Assembly (NCBI RefSeq): GCF_000982825.1
Contig: NZ_CP011047.1
Span: 4,216,001-4,280,000, forward strand
DNA from: Cronobacter sakazakii
Lineage (GTDB): Bacteria > Pseudomonadota > Gammaproteobacteria > Enterobacterales > Enterobacteriaceae
Direction: 5' to 3'
DNA: 64,000 bases
In this document: one piece after another, positions 27,801 to 35,169 of the stretch
How the letters are laid out: each line of letters begins with the position of its first letter
Numbering within the stretch: the first letter of the stretch is position 1
Position numbers and translations under genes: made by a program
The notes under the pieces: model-generated
Databases searched by the model: none
What the model was told of the DNA's origin: nothing
What the model saw: only the letters and a program-made list of their open reading frames with translations

Positions 27801-28006
27801 TCATCCTCGGCGTAATGCCGCTGGTGATTAGCTCGGGCGCAGGCTCCGGCGCGCAGAACGCCGTCGGTACCGGCGTAATGGGCGGGATGGTGACCGCAAC
27901 CATTCTGGCTATCTTCTTCGTTCCGGTGTTCTTTGTGGTGGTTCGCCGCCGCTTCAGCCGTAAGAGTGAAGATATCGAGCACAGCCATCCGGTTGAGCAT
28001 CACTAA
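24857..28006 (+). CDS. acrB: RND multidrug efflux pump AcrB
   Basis: Proton-driven trimeric inner-membrane exporter of drugs, dyes, bile salts and solvents. The 1049-residue protein has the full RND layout with 12 membrane helices and two large periplasmic loops. The proton-relay residues are present: Asp-Asp in GLLVDDAIVVVENVERVM (407/408) and Lys in GLSAKNAILIVEFAKD (940). The FFGGSTGAIYRQFSITIV segment is also typical. AGGAGC lies upstream of the ATG. Ends in a strong terminator. Nothing abnormal is seen. Confidence 0.98.
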   Translation: MAKFFIDRPIFAWVIAIIIMLAGGLSIMKLPVAQYPSIAPPAVTINATYPGADAKTVQDTVTQVIEQNMNGIDGLMYMSSTSDSSGTVQITLTFESGTDADIAQVQVQNKLQLAMPLLPQEVQQQGVSVEKSSSSFLMVLGLINTDGSMKQEDIADYAGANIKDPISRTTGVGDVQLFGSQYAMRIWLDPNKLNNFQLTPVDVISAIKAQNAQVAAGQLGGTPPVKGQQLNASIIAQTRLTSADEFSKILLKVNQDGSRVLLRDVAKVELGGENYDIIARYNGQPAAGLGIKLATGANALDTAEAVRKTIAGLEPFFPSGLKVVYPYDTTPFVKISIFEVVKTLVEAIVLVFLVMYLFLQNFRATLIPTIAVPVVLLGTFAILAAFGYSINTLTMFGMVLAIGLLVDDAIVVVENVERVMAEEGLPPKEATRKSMGQIQGALVGIALVLSAVFIPMAFFGGSTGAIYRQFSITIVSAMVLSVIVALILTPALCATMLKPVAKGDHGEGKKGFFGWFNRMFDKSTHHYTDSVGNILRSTGRYLLLYLLIVVAMAFLFIRLPSSFLPDEDQGVFLTMAQLPAGATQERTQKVLDEVTDYYLTQEKDNVNSVFTVNGFGFSGRGQNTGLAFVSLKNWDERPGAENKVPAITGRAMGRFSQIKDAMVFAFNLPAIVELGTATGFDFELIDQGNLGHDKLTQARNQLLGEAAQHPDLLSQVRPNGLEDTPQFKIDIDQEKAQALGVSISDINTTLASAWGGSYVNDFIDRGRVKKVYVMSQAQYRMLPGDINNWYVRGTNGQMVPFSAFSTSHWEYGSPRLERYNGLPSMQIQGQAVQGKSTGEAMAMMEQLASKLPTGIGYDWTGMSYQERLSGNQAPALYAISLIVVFLCLAALYESWSIPFSVMLVVPLGVIGALLAASLRGLNNDVYFQVGLLTTIGLSAKNAILIVEFAKDLMEKEGKGLIEATLEAVRMRLRPILMTSLAFILGVMPLVISSGAGSGAQNAVGTGVMGGMVTATILAIFFVPVFFVVVRRRFSRKSEDIEHSHPVEHH

Positions 28007-28010
28007 TAAG

Positions 28011-28037
28011 AAAGGCCGCAGATGCGGCCTTTTTTTT
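28011..28037 (+). terminator. Terminator of acrAB
   Basis: AAGGCCGCA / TGCGGCCTT hairpin followed by eight T residues, 5 bp after the acrB stop. Confidence 0.92.
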
Positions 28038-28468
28038 ACCCCTTCCCTGCATACGTGTTTTAACGCTTCGCGCAAAAAAACATCACTCGCGCCTTTCGTT
28101 TCTCTTTTTTTCGCTATAAATATTTTATTGGGATTAATCTGATGCAGAAAAAACCTTTATTACAGAATATTCTTCAGGCGTGAATAAATAAACGTTTTAA
28201 ACTAAGGTAAAACTAAGACTTAAAGGTTAAGTTTTCTTTCTGAATGCGTCTGCGTGCCTTGCCTTTATTGATTCGCGTAAAAGAGTCTGCGCCGATGTGC
28301 GATTAACCGCGGAAATGTAATTTTTCGTAATCGTGCCAGGAAAAAATCCCCAGGGTGTTTTATAGTAACAGTAGATTAAAAATGGAGCGCCACGGCTCCA
28401 GACACTGGTTGTGTATCTGCCCCTGCGGTGCTGTTGACTAAAATTTTTCGCTAAAAAGGGGATACGTT
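28038..28468 (+). other. Long AT-rich gap before tomB-hha
   Basis: This 431-bp non-coding stretch leads into tomB. It is AT-rich and should carry the tomB-hha promoter. I see a short hairpin at 28383-28400 (TGGAGC / GCTCCA) and a 13-codon open frame at 28142 that I do not consider a gene. No RNA gene is recognisable by eye. Confidence 0.5.
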
Positions 28469-28843
28469 ATGGACGAATACTCACCAAAACGGCATGATAT
28501 AGCGCAGCTTAAATTTCTTTGCGAAAGCCTGTATCATGATTGCCTTGCCACGCTCGGCGAAAACCAGCATGGCTGGGTTAACGACCCCACTTCCGCCGTT
28601 AACCTGCAACTCAACGACTTGATTGAGCATATTGCCAGCTTCGGCCTGAATTATAAAATTAAGCATGAAGATGACGCAGCTCTCATTGAGCAATTAGATG
28701 AATATCTGGATGATACCTTTATGCTGTTCAGCAATTACGGTATCAATGCGCAAGATTTACAAAAATGGCGCAAGTCCGGAAACAGGCTTTTCTGGTGTTT
28801 TGTAAACGCCAGCAAAGAAAACCCTGTAAGCTTGTCTTTTTAA
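28469..28843 (+). CDS. tomB: TomB (YbaJ), Hha toxicity attenuator
   Basis: Partner of Hha: an antitoxin-like protein that promotes oxygen-dependent Hha oxidation and influences biofilm formation. 124 residues, same as E. coli, starting MDEYSPKRHDIAQLKFLCES, with the conserved Cys residues and the C-terminal SGNRLFWCFVNASKENP. The ATG follows AAAAAGGGGATACGTT. hha begins 26 bp downstream, so the two are one operon. Confidence 0.96.
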   Translation: MDEYSPKRHDIAQLKFLCESLYHDCLATLGENQHGWVNDPTSAVNLQLNDLIEHIASFGLNYKIKHEDDAALIEQLDEYLDDTFMLFSNYGINAQDLQKWRKSGNRLFWCFVNASKENPVSLSF

Positions 28844-28869
28844 AAATAGAACAACTACTTAGGTGTATT

Positions 28870-29088
28870 ATGACGACCAAACCATTAACCAAAACCGATT
28901 ATTTAATGCGACTGAGACGTTGTCAGACAATTGACACGCTTGAGCGCGTTATTGAAAAAAATAAATATGAATTATCCGACAACGAACTGGCGGTATTTTA
29001 TTCAGCGGCGGATCATCGTCTGGCTGAACTGACGATGAATAAGCTCTACGATAAAATTCCGACCGCCGTGTGGAAGTTCGTTCGTTAA
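28870..29088 (+). CDS. hha: Hemolysin expression-modulating protein Hha
   Basis: 72-residue nucleoid modulator that binds H-NS and helps silence horizontally acquired genes. The sequence TKTDYLMRLRRCQTIDTLER and ELTMNKLYDKIPTAVWKFVR is nearly that of E. coli Hha, including the conserved Cys18. ATG at 28870 follows TTAGGTGT. The window's AT-rich accessory stretches are natural targets of H-NS/Hha (inference). Confidence 0.97.
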   Translation: MTTKPLTKTDYLMRLRRCQTIDTLERVIEKNKYELSDNELAVFYSAADHRLAELTMNKLYDKIPTAVWKFVR

Positions 29089-29294
29089 TCTCCCGCTATT
29101 TTGTATGTGATTATCTGGCTTTGATAATGTCGACGCCATGTTAGTGTCGAGCGATTCGCGTTGTGCGTGCCACACCGGATATGTCCTCCGTTAGCATGGC
29201 TTCTCTCCTGTACTCTTCCCCTCAAATGCAGTGAATGGTCAGCCGCGCGTTTAGTCGCTACTATCAGAGTTTCCATTCACGGAGCGAAACCACC

Positions 29295-29846
29295 ATGAGC
29301 GAAGAGAAACGCAAGATGATTGCGGGCGAGCTTTACCGCCCGAACGACCCGGAGCTGCGTGAGGACCGCCTGCGCGCGCGGCATCTGCTGCATGAATACA
29401 ATCACAGCGCGCCGGATGCGAAGGCACAGCGTCAGGAGATCCTCAAATCACTGCTGGGGGAAGCCGGCAACACGTACATAGAGCCCACCTTCCGCTGCGA
29501 CTACGGCTATAACATTTACCTGGGCGAGAATTTCTACGCCAATTTCGACTGCGTGATTCTGGATGTCTGTCCGGTGCATATCGGCGCGAACGTTATGCTG
29601 GCGCCCGGCGTGCATATCTATACCGCCACGCATCCGCTGGATCCGACCGAGCGCAACAGCGGGCTGGAATTTGCCAAACCGGTCACCATTGGCGATAACG
29701 TCTGGATTGGCGGGCGCGCGATTATTAATCCGGGCGTCACGCTTGGGGATAACGTGGTGGTCGGTTCAGGCGCGGTAGTGACGCATTCCGTGGAAGCCAA
29801 CTGCGTGGTCGCAGGCAATCCGGCGCGGGTGATTCGCCGCCTTTGA
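29295..29846 (+). CDS. maa: Maltose O-acetyltransferase
   Basis: Cytoplasmic acetyl-CoA-dependent sugar acetyltransferase of the LacA/NodL type. 183 residues: N-terminal helical Mac domain (EKRKMIAGELYRPNDPELRE), then left-handed beta-helix hexapeptides (IGANVMLAPGVHIYTATHPL with the catalytic His, VTIGDNVWIGGRAIINPGVT). ATG at 29295 follows GGAGCGAAACCACC. In E. coli maa is likewise next to hha and ylaC. Confidence 0.93.
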   Translation: MSEEKRKMIAGELYRPNDPELREDRLRARHLLHEYNHSAPDAKAQRQEILKSLLGEAGNTYIEPTFRCDYGYNIYLGENFYANFDCVILDVCPVHIGANVMLAPGVHIYTATHPLDPTERNSGLEFAKPVTIGDNVWIGGRAIINPGVTLGDNVVVGSGAVVTHSVEANCVVAGNPARVIRRL

Positions 29847-29965
29847 GCGCCGCTTCGGTTAACTGTTATGGTTTTTTGTTGGCCGTCTGTTACTTTTTTC
29901 GTGAACGGCGGCCTCATAAAATGCCCATTCCCGCGCACGCGCGACACCGATTCTGAAGGTTTTGC

Positions 29966-30475
29966 ATGACTGAAATCCAGCGACTGCTGACGGCCACCAT
30001 TGACCGACTCAACAAAGAAGAGAAGCGCGACAACCGTCCACGCTTTAGCATCAGCTTTATCCGTAAGCACCCTGGCCTGTTTATCGCTATGTATCTGGGC
30101 TGGCTGGCAACGCTTGCGGTGATGCTACAGTCAGAAACGCTGGCAGGCTCAGTCTGGCTGCTGGTCGTGCTGTTTGTGCTGTTAAACGGCTTTTTCTTTT
30201 TTGACGTGAATCCACGCTACCGCTACGAAGATATCGACGTGCTGGATCTGCGCGTATGCTATAACGGCGAATGGTATAACACCCGCGACGTGCCGGAGAG
30301 TCTGATAGAAGAAATTCAGGCATCGCCGCGCGTGAGCGCTGAACAAAAAGCGCAGCTTGAGAAGATGCTGACTCGTAAGAAAGCCTTATCGTTTTACGAT
30401 ATCTACTCGCTGGATAAAAATAACGGCCCTGCCCGCTCGCCGGTGAATACCGCAACCGCCTCACAGGCGCACTAA
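29966..30475 (+). CDS. ylaC: YlaC inner-membrane protein
   Basis: Membrane protein of unknown function. 169 residues with two closely spaced hydrophobic helices (GLFIAMYLGWLATLAVML, SVWLLVVLFVLLNGFFFF) and a cytoplasmic or periplasmic C-terminal domain (DIDVLDLRVCYNGEWYNTRD). E. coli YlaC is 156 residues; the extra residues are a polar C-terminal tail. Gene order maa-ylaC is conserved. Confidence 0.88.
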   Translation: MTEIQRLLTATIDRLNKEEKRDNRPRFSISFIRKHPGLFIAMYLGWLATLAVMLQSETLAGSVWLLVVLFVLLNGFFFFDVNPRYRYEDIDVLDLRVCYNGEWYNTRDVPESLIEEIQASPRVSAEQKAQLEKMLTRKKALSFYDIYSLDKNNGPARSPVNTATASQAH

Positions 30476-30500
30476 AAAAATCGCCCTCTTGCGAGGGCGA
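30474..30500 (-). terminator. Terminator of rpmE2-rpmJ2, facing ylaC
   Basis: TCGCCCTC / GAGGGCGA hairpin followed on the minus strand by seven T residues, directly after the rpmJ2 stop. On the plus strand it may also stop ylaC transcripts. Confidence 0.88.
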
Positions 30501-30503
30501 TGC

Positions 30504-30644
30504 TTATTTTCTTTTCTTCCTTCCCTGTACCGCTTTAAACCGCGGGTTCGTTTTGCAAATCACATACAACCGCCCTTTGCGTCGCACTATCTGACATTCA
30601 GGATGACGCGCCTTCGCGCTCCTCAGTGAATTCAGCACCTGCAT
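30504..30644 (-). CDS. rpmJ2: Zinc-independent ribosomal protein bL36 paralogue (YkgO)
   Basis: 46-residue alternative L36 that replaces the zinc-binding form when zinc is scarce. It reads MQVLNSLRSAKARHPECQIV and continues RRKGRLYVICKTNPRFK; it keeps only two of the Cys residues of the zinc ribbon. Starts 3 bp after the rpmE2 stop, so the two are co-translated. Likely under Zur control through the box before rpmE2. Confidence 0.94.
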   Translation of the reverse strand: MQVLNSLRSAKARHPECQIVRRKGRLYVICKTNPRFKAVQGRKKRK

Positions 30645-30647
30645 GAT

Positions 30648-30908
30648 TTACGCCTTTTTATCGTTAAAGAAGCGACCAAAACGCTGCTGGAAGCGCGCGG
30701 CGCTGCCCTCGGTGGTAATGGTTTTTTGACGCCCGGTGTAATACGGATGCGACGCCGACGACACGTCGATGGTCACATACGGATAGGTTTCGCCATCGAG
30801 TTCAATTTCGCGCTCGGTTTTAATGGTCGAGCCGACTTTGAAATATTCGTTGGCGCTGGTGTCATGAAACACCACGGTACGGTAATGCGGATGGATATCA
30901 GCTTTCAT
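30648..30908 (-). CDS. rpmE2: Zinc-independent ribosomal protein bL31 type B (YkgM)
   Basis: 86-residue alternative L31 made under zinc limitation, freeing zinc from the normal L31. Motifs IHPHYRTVVFHDTSANEYFK and SSASHPYYTGRQKTITTEGS are typical and the CxxC zinc ligands of RpmE are absent. ATG at 30908 lies six bases after AGGAGG; an ATG three bases earlier is too close. First gene of a two-gene operon with rpmJ2, with a Zur-like palindrome just upstream. Confidence 0.94.
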   Translation of the reverse strand: MKADIHPHYRTVVFHDTSANEYFKVGSTIKTEREIELDGETYPYVTIDVSSASHPYYTGRQKTITTEGSAARFQQRFGRFFNDKKA

Positions 30909-30924
30909 CATTCGCCTCCTGTTA

Positions 30925-30942
30925 ATGTTATAACATAACGAT
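30925..30942. promoter_or_regulatory. Candidate Zur box upstream of rpmE2
   Basis: ATGTTATAACATAACGAT matches the enterobacterial Zur consensus (ATGTTATA-N-TATAACAT) at most positions, with a perfect TGTTATAACA palindrome inside, 17 bp before the rpmE2 start. Regulation by Zur is known for ykgM/ykgO in E. coli; here it is inferred from the site. Confidence 0.75.
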
Positions 30943-31001
30943 ATCGTAAATCGACGCCGCTGAAATTGCAAGCAGCGGCTATCACGGGGCGACGGTAAAG
31001 A

Positions 31002-31030
31002 AAAAGCCGACGCATCAGGCGTCGGCTTTT
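31002..31030 (-). terminator. Terminator of the chemoreceptor gene
   Basis: Perfect AAAAGCCGACGC / GCGTCGGCTTTT hairpin, 18 bp after the receptor stop codon. Confidence 0.9.
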
Positions 31031-31047
31031 CAGAAGTGAGTAATGAC

Positions 31048-32949
31048 TTACAGGCGGAAACCGGCCACTACGCGGTCAAGCTGCTGCGTCTGTTCGGTCA
31101 TCGAGTGCGATGCCGCCGAGACTTCCTGCACCAGCGCCGCGTTCTGCTGCGTCGCGCTGTCGAGCTGGTTAATCGCCAGGTTTACCTGCGAGATACCCGC
31201 GCTCTGCTCGCGGCTGGAGGACATGATTTCGCCCATCAGCGTGGTGACGTTGCGCACGCCGCTCAGCAGTTCATCCATCGTTGCGCCCGCTTCATTCACA
31301 AGCTTCGTACCAACTTCAACGTTGCTGGCGGAGTTTTCAATCAGCTGTTTGATTTCGCGAGCCGACTGCGCGGAGCGCTGCGCCAGGCTGCGCACTTCCG
31401 AGGCGACCACCGCGAAGCCGCGGCCCTGCTCACCCGCACGTGCCGCTTCCACCGCCGCGTTCAGCGCCAGGATGTTAGTCTGGAAGGCGATGCTGTCGAT
31501 CACCGCGATAATATCCACCACTTTGCCGGACGAACTCTGGATAGCGCTCATGGTGCTGACCACTTCGCGCACCACATTACCGCCCCGCTCCGCCACCTGC
31601 GACGCCTGGTGCGCCAGCTCGTTGGCATGTGCGGCGTTATCAGCGTTCTGGCGCACGGTGCTGGTAAGCTGTTCCATTGACGCCGCCGTCTCTTCAATCG
31701 AGCTTGCCTGATCCTCCGTACGCGCCGAGAGATCCTGGTTGCCGCTTGAGATCTGCTGCGACGCCGACGACAGCGCGCGGGCGCTATCGCTCACCTGGCG
31801 CAGCATAGTTTGCAGGTAATCAATCACGCCGTTGAAACTGTTGATGATCGCGTTAAATTCCGGGCTGCTGGTGGGCTCCAGGCGCTGCGTCAGATCTGCC
31901 CCACCTGCGGAGAGCCGGCTGATATTGCGGTTAAGATCGGCCAGTTTGCCCATCATTGAGCGGATAAACAGCACCAGTACGCCCAGCAGCAGAAGCAGCA
32001 TCGGGATCTGCACCATGCTCAGGCGCGCGAGGATCGTATCGGTCTGCGCGGTTAACAGCGCGGTCGGCAGATCGACCGCGATAATCCACGGGCTGCCTTT
32101 AATGGATTGCAGCATCACGGTATGCGAATCGCCGTCCTGATCATACTCCTGCTCGGTTTTCTCGCCGGGGCGGAACGTGGAAAGCGCTTTCTGCACCGTC
32201 TGCGCCATCGGATCGTCGCCGAGGTCTGCCAGCTTCTTCAGGCTCGCGGTTTTGCCGACCTGAGCGGCGTCGCCGACGATTTTGCCGTCCGCTTCCACAA
32301 TCAGCACGCGCCCGGAGATGGCGTCGTTCATCTGTTTCGCGAGCTGATTAAAGAAGCCCAGCGTCACGTCGATGGTCGCAACTCCCCACGGCTGGCCATC
32401 TTTGGTAATGACCATCGCGCAGTTGGTACGCGGCTGCGGGCTCGCGTCATCCTGATACGCGTTCGCCCAGGCGCAGTGGCTGGCAGGCGAATTCAGACCC
32501 GCTTTATACCAGACCTATTCGTAGTAATTTGGTGCTGCGTCGGAGTTCCAGTAGGTATTCACTTCGAGCTGATTGCTGGCGTTACGCGCAAAGAAGGTGC
32601 TGAATTTATTGCGCCCCGCCTCGCGTTTTTCCGGCAACGGCCAGACGCCGCCGCCAAAGACGTTCACATCCTGGTACTGGTCCACCAGCGCCGGTAACAG
32701 CCGGTCGATTTCATCGCTCTGCATCGCCGCGACGCTCTGCGTCACGCTGCGCATCTGCGCCTGCACGCGGTTCATCTGCTCAACGATGCTGAACGCCACG
32801 TTATCCACTTCATAACGGATAATCCGCGTCTCGGTGCGTTTAATTTCCGGCATGACGAAAAAGTGGATCACCAGCGCGGTAATGCCGCTCAGGGCAGCAA
32901 GAAAGAGACAGAGTAAAAAGATAAATCTGGCCTGCGTTGTTTTTAGCAT
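31048..32949 (-). pseudogene. Methyl-accepting chemotaxis protein interrupted by an in-frame TAG
   Basis: A receptor of about 633 codons read in one frame except for a single amber codon at 32517-32515 (codon 145). Before it: an N-terminal membrane helix (FIFLLCLFLAALSGITALVI) and half of a periplasmic Cache-type sensor, ending NSDAAPNYYE. After the TAG the frame continues VWYKAGLNSP, finishes the sensor, then has a second membrane helix (IPMLLLLLGVLVLFI), HAMP, and the signalling hairpin (IAFQTNILALNAAVEAARAG, GRGFAVVASEVRSLAQRSA). A Gln is the likely original residue (CAG to TAG). ATG at 32949 follows AGGAAAA. No NWETF-type C-terminal tether. Unless amber codons are suppressed, the product is truncated. 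Confidence 0.92.
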
Positions 32950-33230
32950 TGTTATTTTCCTGGAAAGGATCAGAGGGTTCTTCATTCAGGACAACGGCAG
33001 CGCAGCGCTAAACTTGAAGGCAGAATGCATGTTAAAAAATTAACAAAAAATTAACTCATTGACGGATAAAACAAATCCATTTTTCATGGAAACATTTTGA
33101 AATAATTACTTATGCGTCAGCCAGAAATCCTTTTTACCCCATGACGTTATAAATCAGAAAAGAACGATATTGGGCGCGCGGACGTCTTTCGGGCAGTGTG
33201 GCGGTATGGCAACAAATGAAGGAGACTCCC

Positions 33231-33281
33231 ATGCGCCAGCGCTGTTGTTGTGCCTGTCTGTTTGCAGATAACCGACTGTGA
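33231..33281 (+). CDS. Candidate cysteine-rich leader peptide
   Basis: A 16-codon open frame, MRQRCCCACLFADNRL, begins 7 bp after a good GGAG site (AAGGAGACTCCC) and ends 25 bp before the start of the oxygenase gene. Four of five consecutive codons (5-9) encode Cys. This is the form expected for a ribosome-stalling leader that senses charged tRNA-Cys. There is no clear terminator between it and the next gene, so control would more likely be translational: GGGCGC at 33172-33177 can pair with GCGCCC at 33300-33305, next to the oxygenase ribosome-binding site. Function is inference from composition and position. Confidence 0.6.
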   Translation: MRQRCCCACLFADNRL

Positions 33282-33306
33282 TTTTCTTTTGCTAACGGAG
33301 CGCCCC

Positions 33307-34344
33307 ATGAGCACAGCATTACCCTCTACCCTGCCAATTCTCGATCTCGCGAGACTCAATGCAGGCCCGGCCGATCGCGCCGCGTTTCTCGATCATCTGC
33401 GCTACGCCGCGCGCGATATCGGTTTTTTCTATGTGGTTAACCACGGCGTCGACACCCGTCTGCTGGAAGATGTCCAGCGCGAGGCGCGCCAGTTTTTTGC
33501 CCTGCCGGAAGAAGAAAAAGCGCAGGTGGCGATGATCCACTCTCCGCATTTTCGCGGCTATAACCGCGCGGCGGCGGAACTGACGCGCGGCAAGCCGGAC
33601 TGGCGCGAGCAGTTTGATATCGGTGCCGAGCGCCCGGCGCTCGCGCTTTCAGCGAATGCGCCCTCGTGGCGTCGCTTGCAGGGGCCAAACCTCTGGCCCG
33701 CCGCGCAGCCGTCGCTCAGGCCAACGCTGCTGCGCTTTCAGCGCGATATGGCGCAGATGGCGCTGCGGCTGCTGCGCGCGTTCGCCGAAGCTTTGCAACT
33801 TTCGCCCGACGCCTTCGACACGCTCTACGGCGAGCAGCCCAACGAGCACATTAAGCTCATCCGCTACCCCGGCCAGCAGCGCACCGGCAGCGACCAGGGC
33901 GTCGGCGCGCATAAAGATTCCGGGTTTTTAAGCTTTCTGTTACAGGATCAGCAAAAAGGCTTACAGGTGGAAGTGGCGCCTGACGAGTGGATTGACGCCG
34001 CCCCGCTGCCGGGCAGCTTTGTGGTGAACATCGGCGAACTGCTGGAGCTTGCCACCAACGGCTATCTGCGCGCCACGGTGCATCGCGTCGTCTCGCCGCC
34101 CGCGGATAACGAACGCCTCTCCATCGCCTTTTTCCTCGGCGCGCGGCTCGACGGCGTGGTGCCGGTCTATCCGCTGCCGCCGGAGCTGGCGCGCGAGGCG
34201 CATGGCCCGCAGAGCGATCCGCGCAACCCGCTTTTGCGTGATGTCGGCTGGAACTATTTAAAAGGCCGCCTGCGCTCACACCCTGATGTCGCCGAGCGCT
34301 ACTACCGTGACGTGCTGCGCGAAAGCCACGAACTGATCGCCTGA
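33307..34344 (+). CDS. Isopenicillin N synthase-like 2-oxoglutarate/Fe(II) oxygenase
   Basis: Non-heme iron dioxygenase of the IPNS/2OG family, 345 residues. N-terminal DIOX_N part: PILDLARLNAG, AARDIGFFYVVNHGVD. Catalytic double-stranded beta-helix: the HxD pair in GVGAHKDSGFLSFLLQD (His about 220), the distal His in RATVHRVVSPP, and the co-substrate Arg in ERLSIAFFLGARLDG. ATG at 33307 follows ACGGAGCGCCCC. First structural gene of an operon with a methionine-type ABC importer (gap of 21 bp), so it probably acts on the imported sulfur or amino-acid compound; the substrate is unknown. Confidence 0.88.
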   Translation: MSTALPSTLPILDLARLNAGPADRAAFLDHLRYAARDIGFFYVVNHGVDTRLLEDVQREARQFFALPEEEKAQVAMIHSPHFRGYNRAAAELTRGKPDWREQFDIGAERPALALSANAPSWRRLQGPNLWPAAQPSLRPTLLRFQRDMAQMALRLLRAFAEALQLSPDAFDTLYGEQPNEHIKLIRYPGQQRTGSDQGVGAHKDSGFLSFLLQDQQKGLQVEVAPDEWIDAAPLPGSFVVNIGELLELATNGYLRATVHRVVSPPADNERLSIAFFLGARLDGVVPVYPLPPELAREAHGPQSDPRNPLLRDVGWNYLKGRLRSHPDVAERYYRDVLRESHELIA

Positions 34345-34365
34345 TCCCTTACTAAGGAAAGCAAA

Positions 34366-35169
34366 ATGAAAAAAGCCACTATGACGCTGGCCGGGCTGGC
34401 GCTGCTTATTTCCGCAGGCTTACAGGCCGCCGAGCCGCTGCGTGTCGCCGCCGATCCGGTGCCGCACGCCGAAATTCTTAACTACATTAAAAAACTCGAT
34501 CCGAAGCTCGACCTGAATGTCGTGGAGCTCACCAGCGGCGTCAACGCCAACGAGCTGCTGGCGAACGGCGACGTGGACGCCAACTATTTTCAGCATCTGC
34601 CCTACCTGAAGGATCAGGAAAAAGCGCTCGGCAAAACCTTTGCGGTCGCCGCCACGGTGCATGTTGAGCGGCTCGGCATCTATTCGCGTAAATATAAAGA
34701 TTTCAAAGCCGTGCCGGAGGGCGCAACCGTGGCGGTGCCGAATAACGTCACCAACCTGAGCCGCGCGCTGTTCCTGCTGCAAAACCAGGGGCTGATTACA
34801 CTCAAGGCGGGCTTTAACGATCCGGCGAGCAGTCTCGCCACGCCGAATGATATCCGCGATAACCCGAAAAAGCTGAAGATCCTCGAAATTGAATCGCCGC
34901 AGATCCCGCGCTCGCTTGACGATGTGGATCTGGCTGTGATCAACGGCAACTACGCGCTGGAAGCGGGGCTGACGCCCGCCAAAGACGCGCTGGGACTGGA
35001 GCGCGCCGATCATAACCCTTACGCCAATCTCCTGGTGACCACGCCCGCGCTGGCAGGCGATCCGCGCATCAAAGCGCTGGCGAAAGATTTACAGTCGCCG
35101 CAGGTCGCGGAATTTATTCGCCAGCATTACAACGGCTCGGTGATCCCGGTCGCGGCTCCGCAGTCATGA
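34366..35169 (+). CDS. NlpA/MetQ-family substrate-binding protein
   Basis: Periplasmic receptor of a methionine-type (MUT) ABC importer, 267 residues. It has a signal peptide (MTLAGLALLISAGLQAAEP) and the Lipoprotein_9 core (HAEILNYIKKLDPKLDLNVV, DVDANYFQHLPYLKDQEKAL, VAVPNNVTNLSRALFLLQ, DLAVINGNYALEAGL). Unlike E. coli MetQ it has no Cys at the cleavage site, so it should be soluble and cut by signal peptidase I. The ATG follows AAGGAAAGCAAA. Its stop overlaps the ATPase start by 4 bp. The ligand may be a methionine relative or other sulfur compound (inference). Confidence 0.9.
   Translation: MKKATMTLAGLALLISAGLQAAEPLRVAADPVPHAEILNYIKKLDPKLDLNVVELTSGVNANELLANGDVDANYFQHLPYLKDQEKALGKTFAVAATVHVERLGIYSRKYKDFKAVPEGATVAVPNNVTNLSRALFLLQNQGLITLKAGFNDPASSLATPNDIRDNPKKLKILEIESPQIPRSLDDVDLAVINGNYALEAGLTPAKDALGLERADHNPYANLLVTTPALAGDPRIKALAKDLQSPQVAEFIRQHYNGSVIPVAAPQS

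Noticed and set aside
28142..28183. 13-codon open frame between acrB and tomB as leader peptide
   Set aside because: No ribosome-binding site, no unusual codon run and far from tomB.
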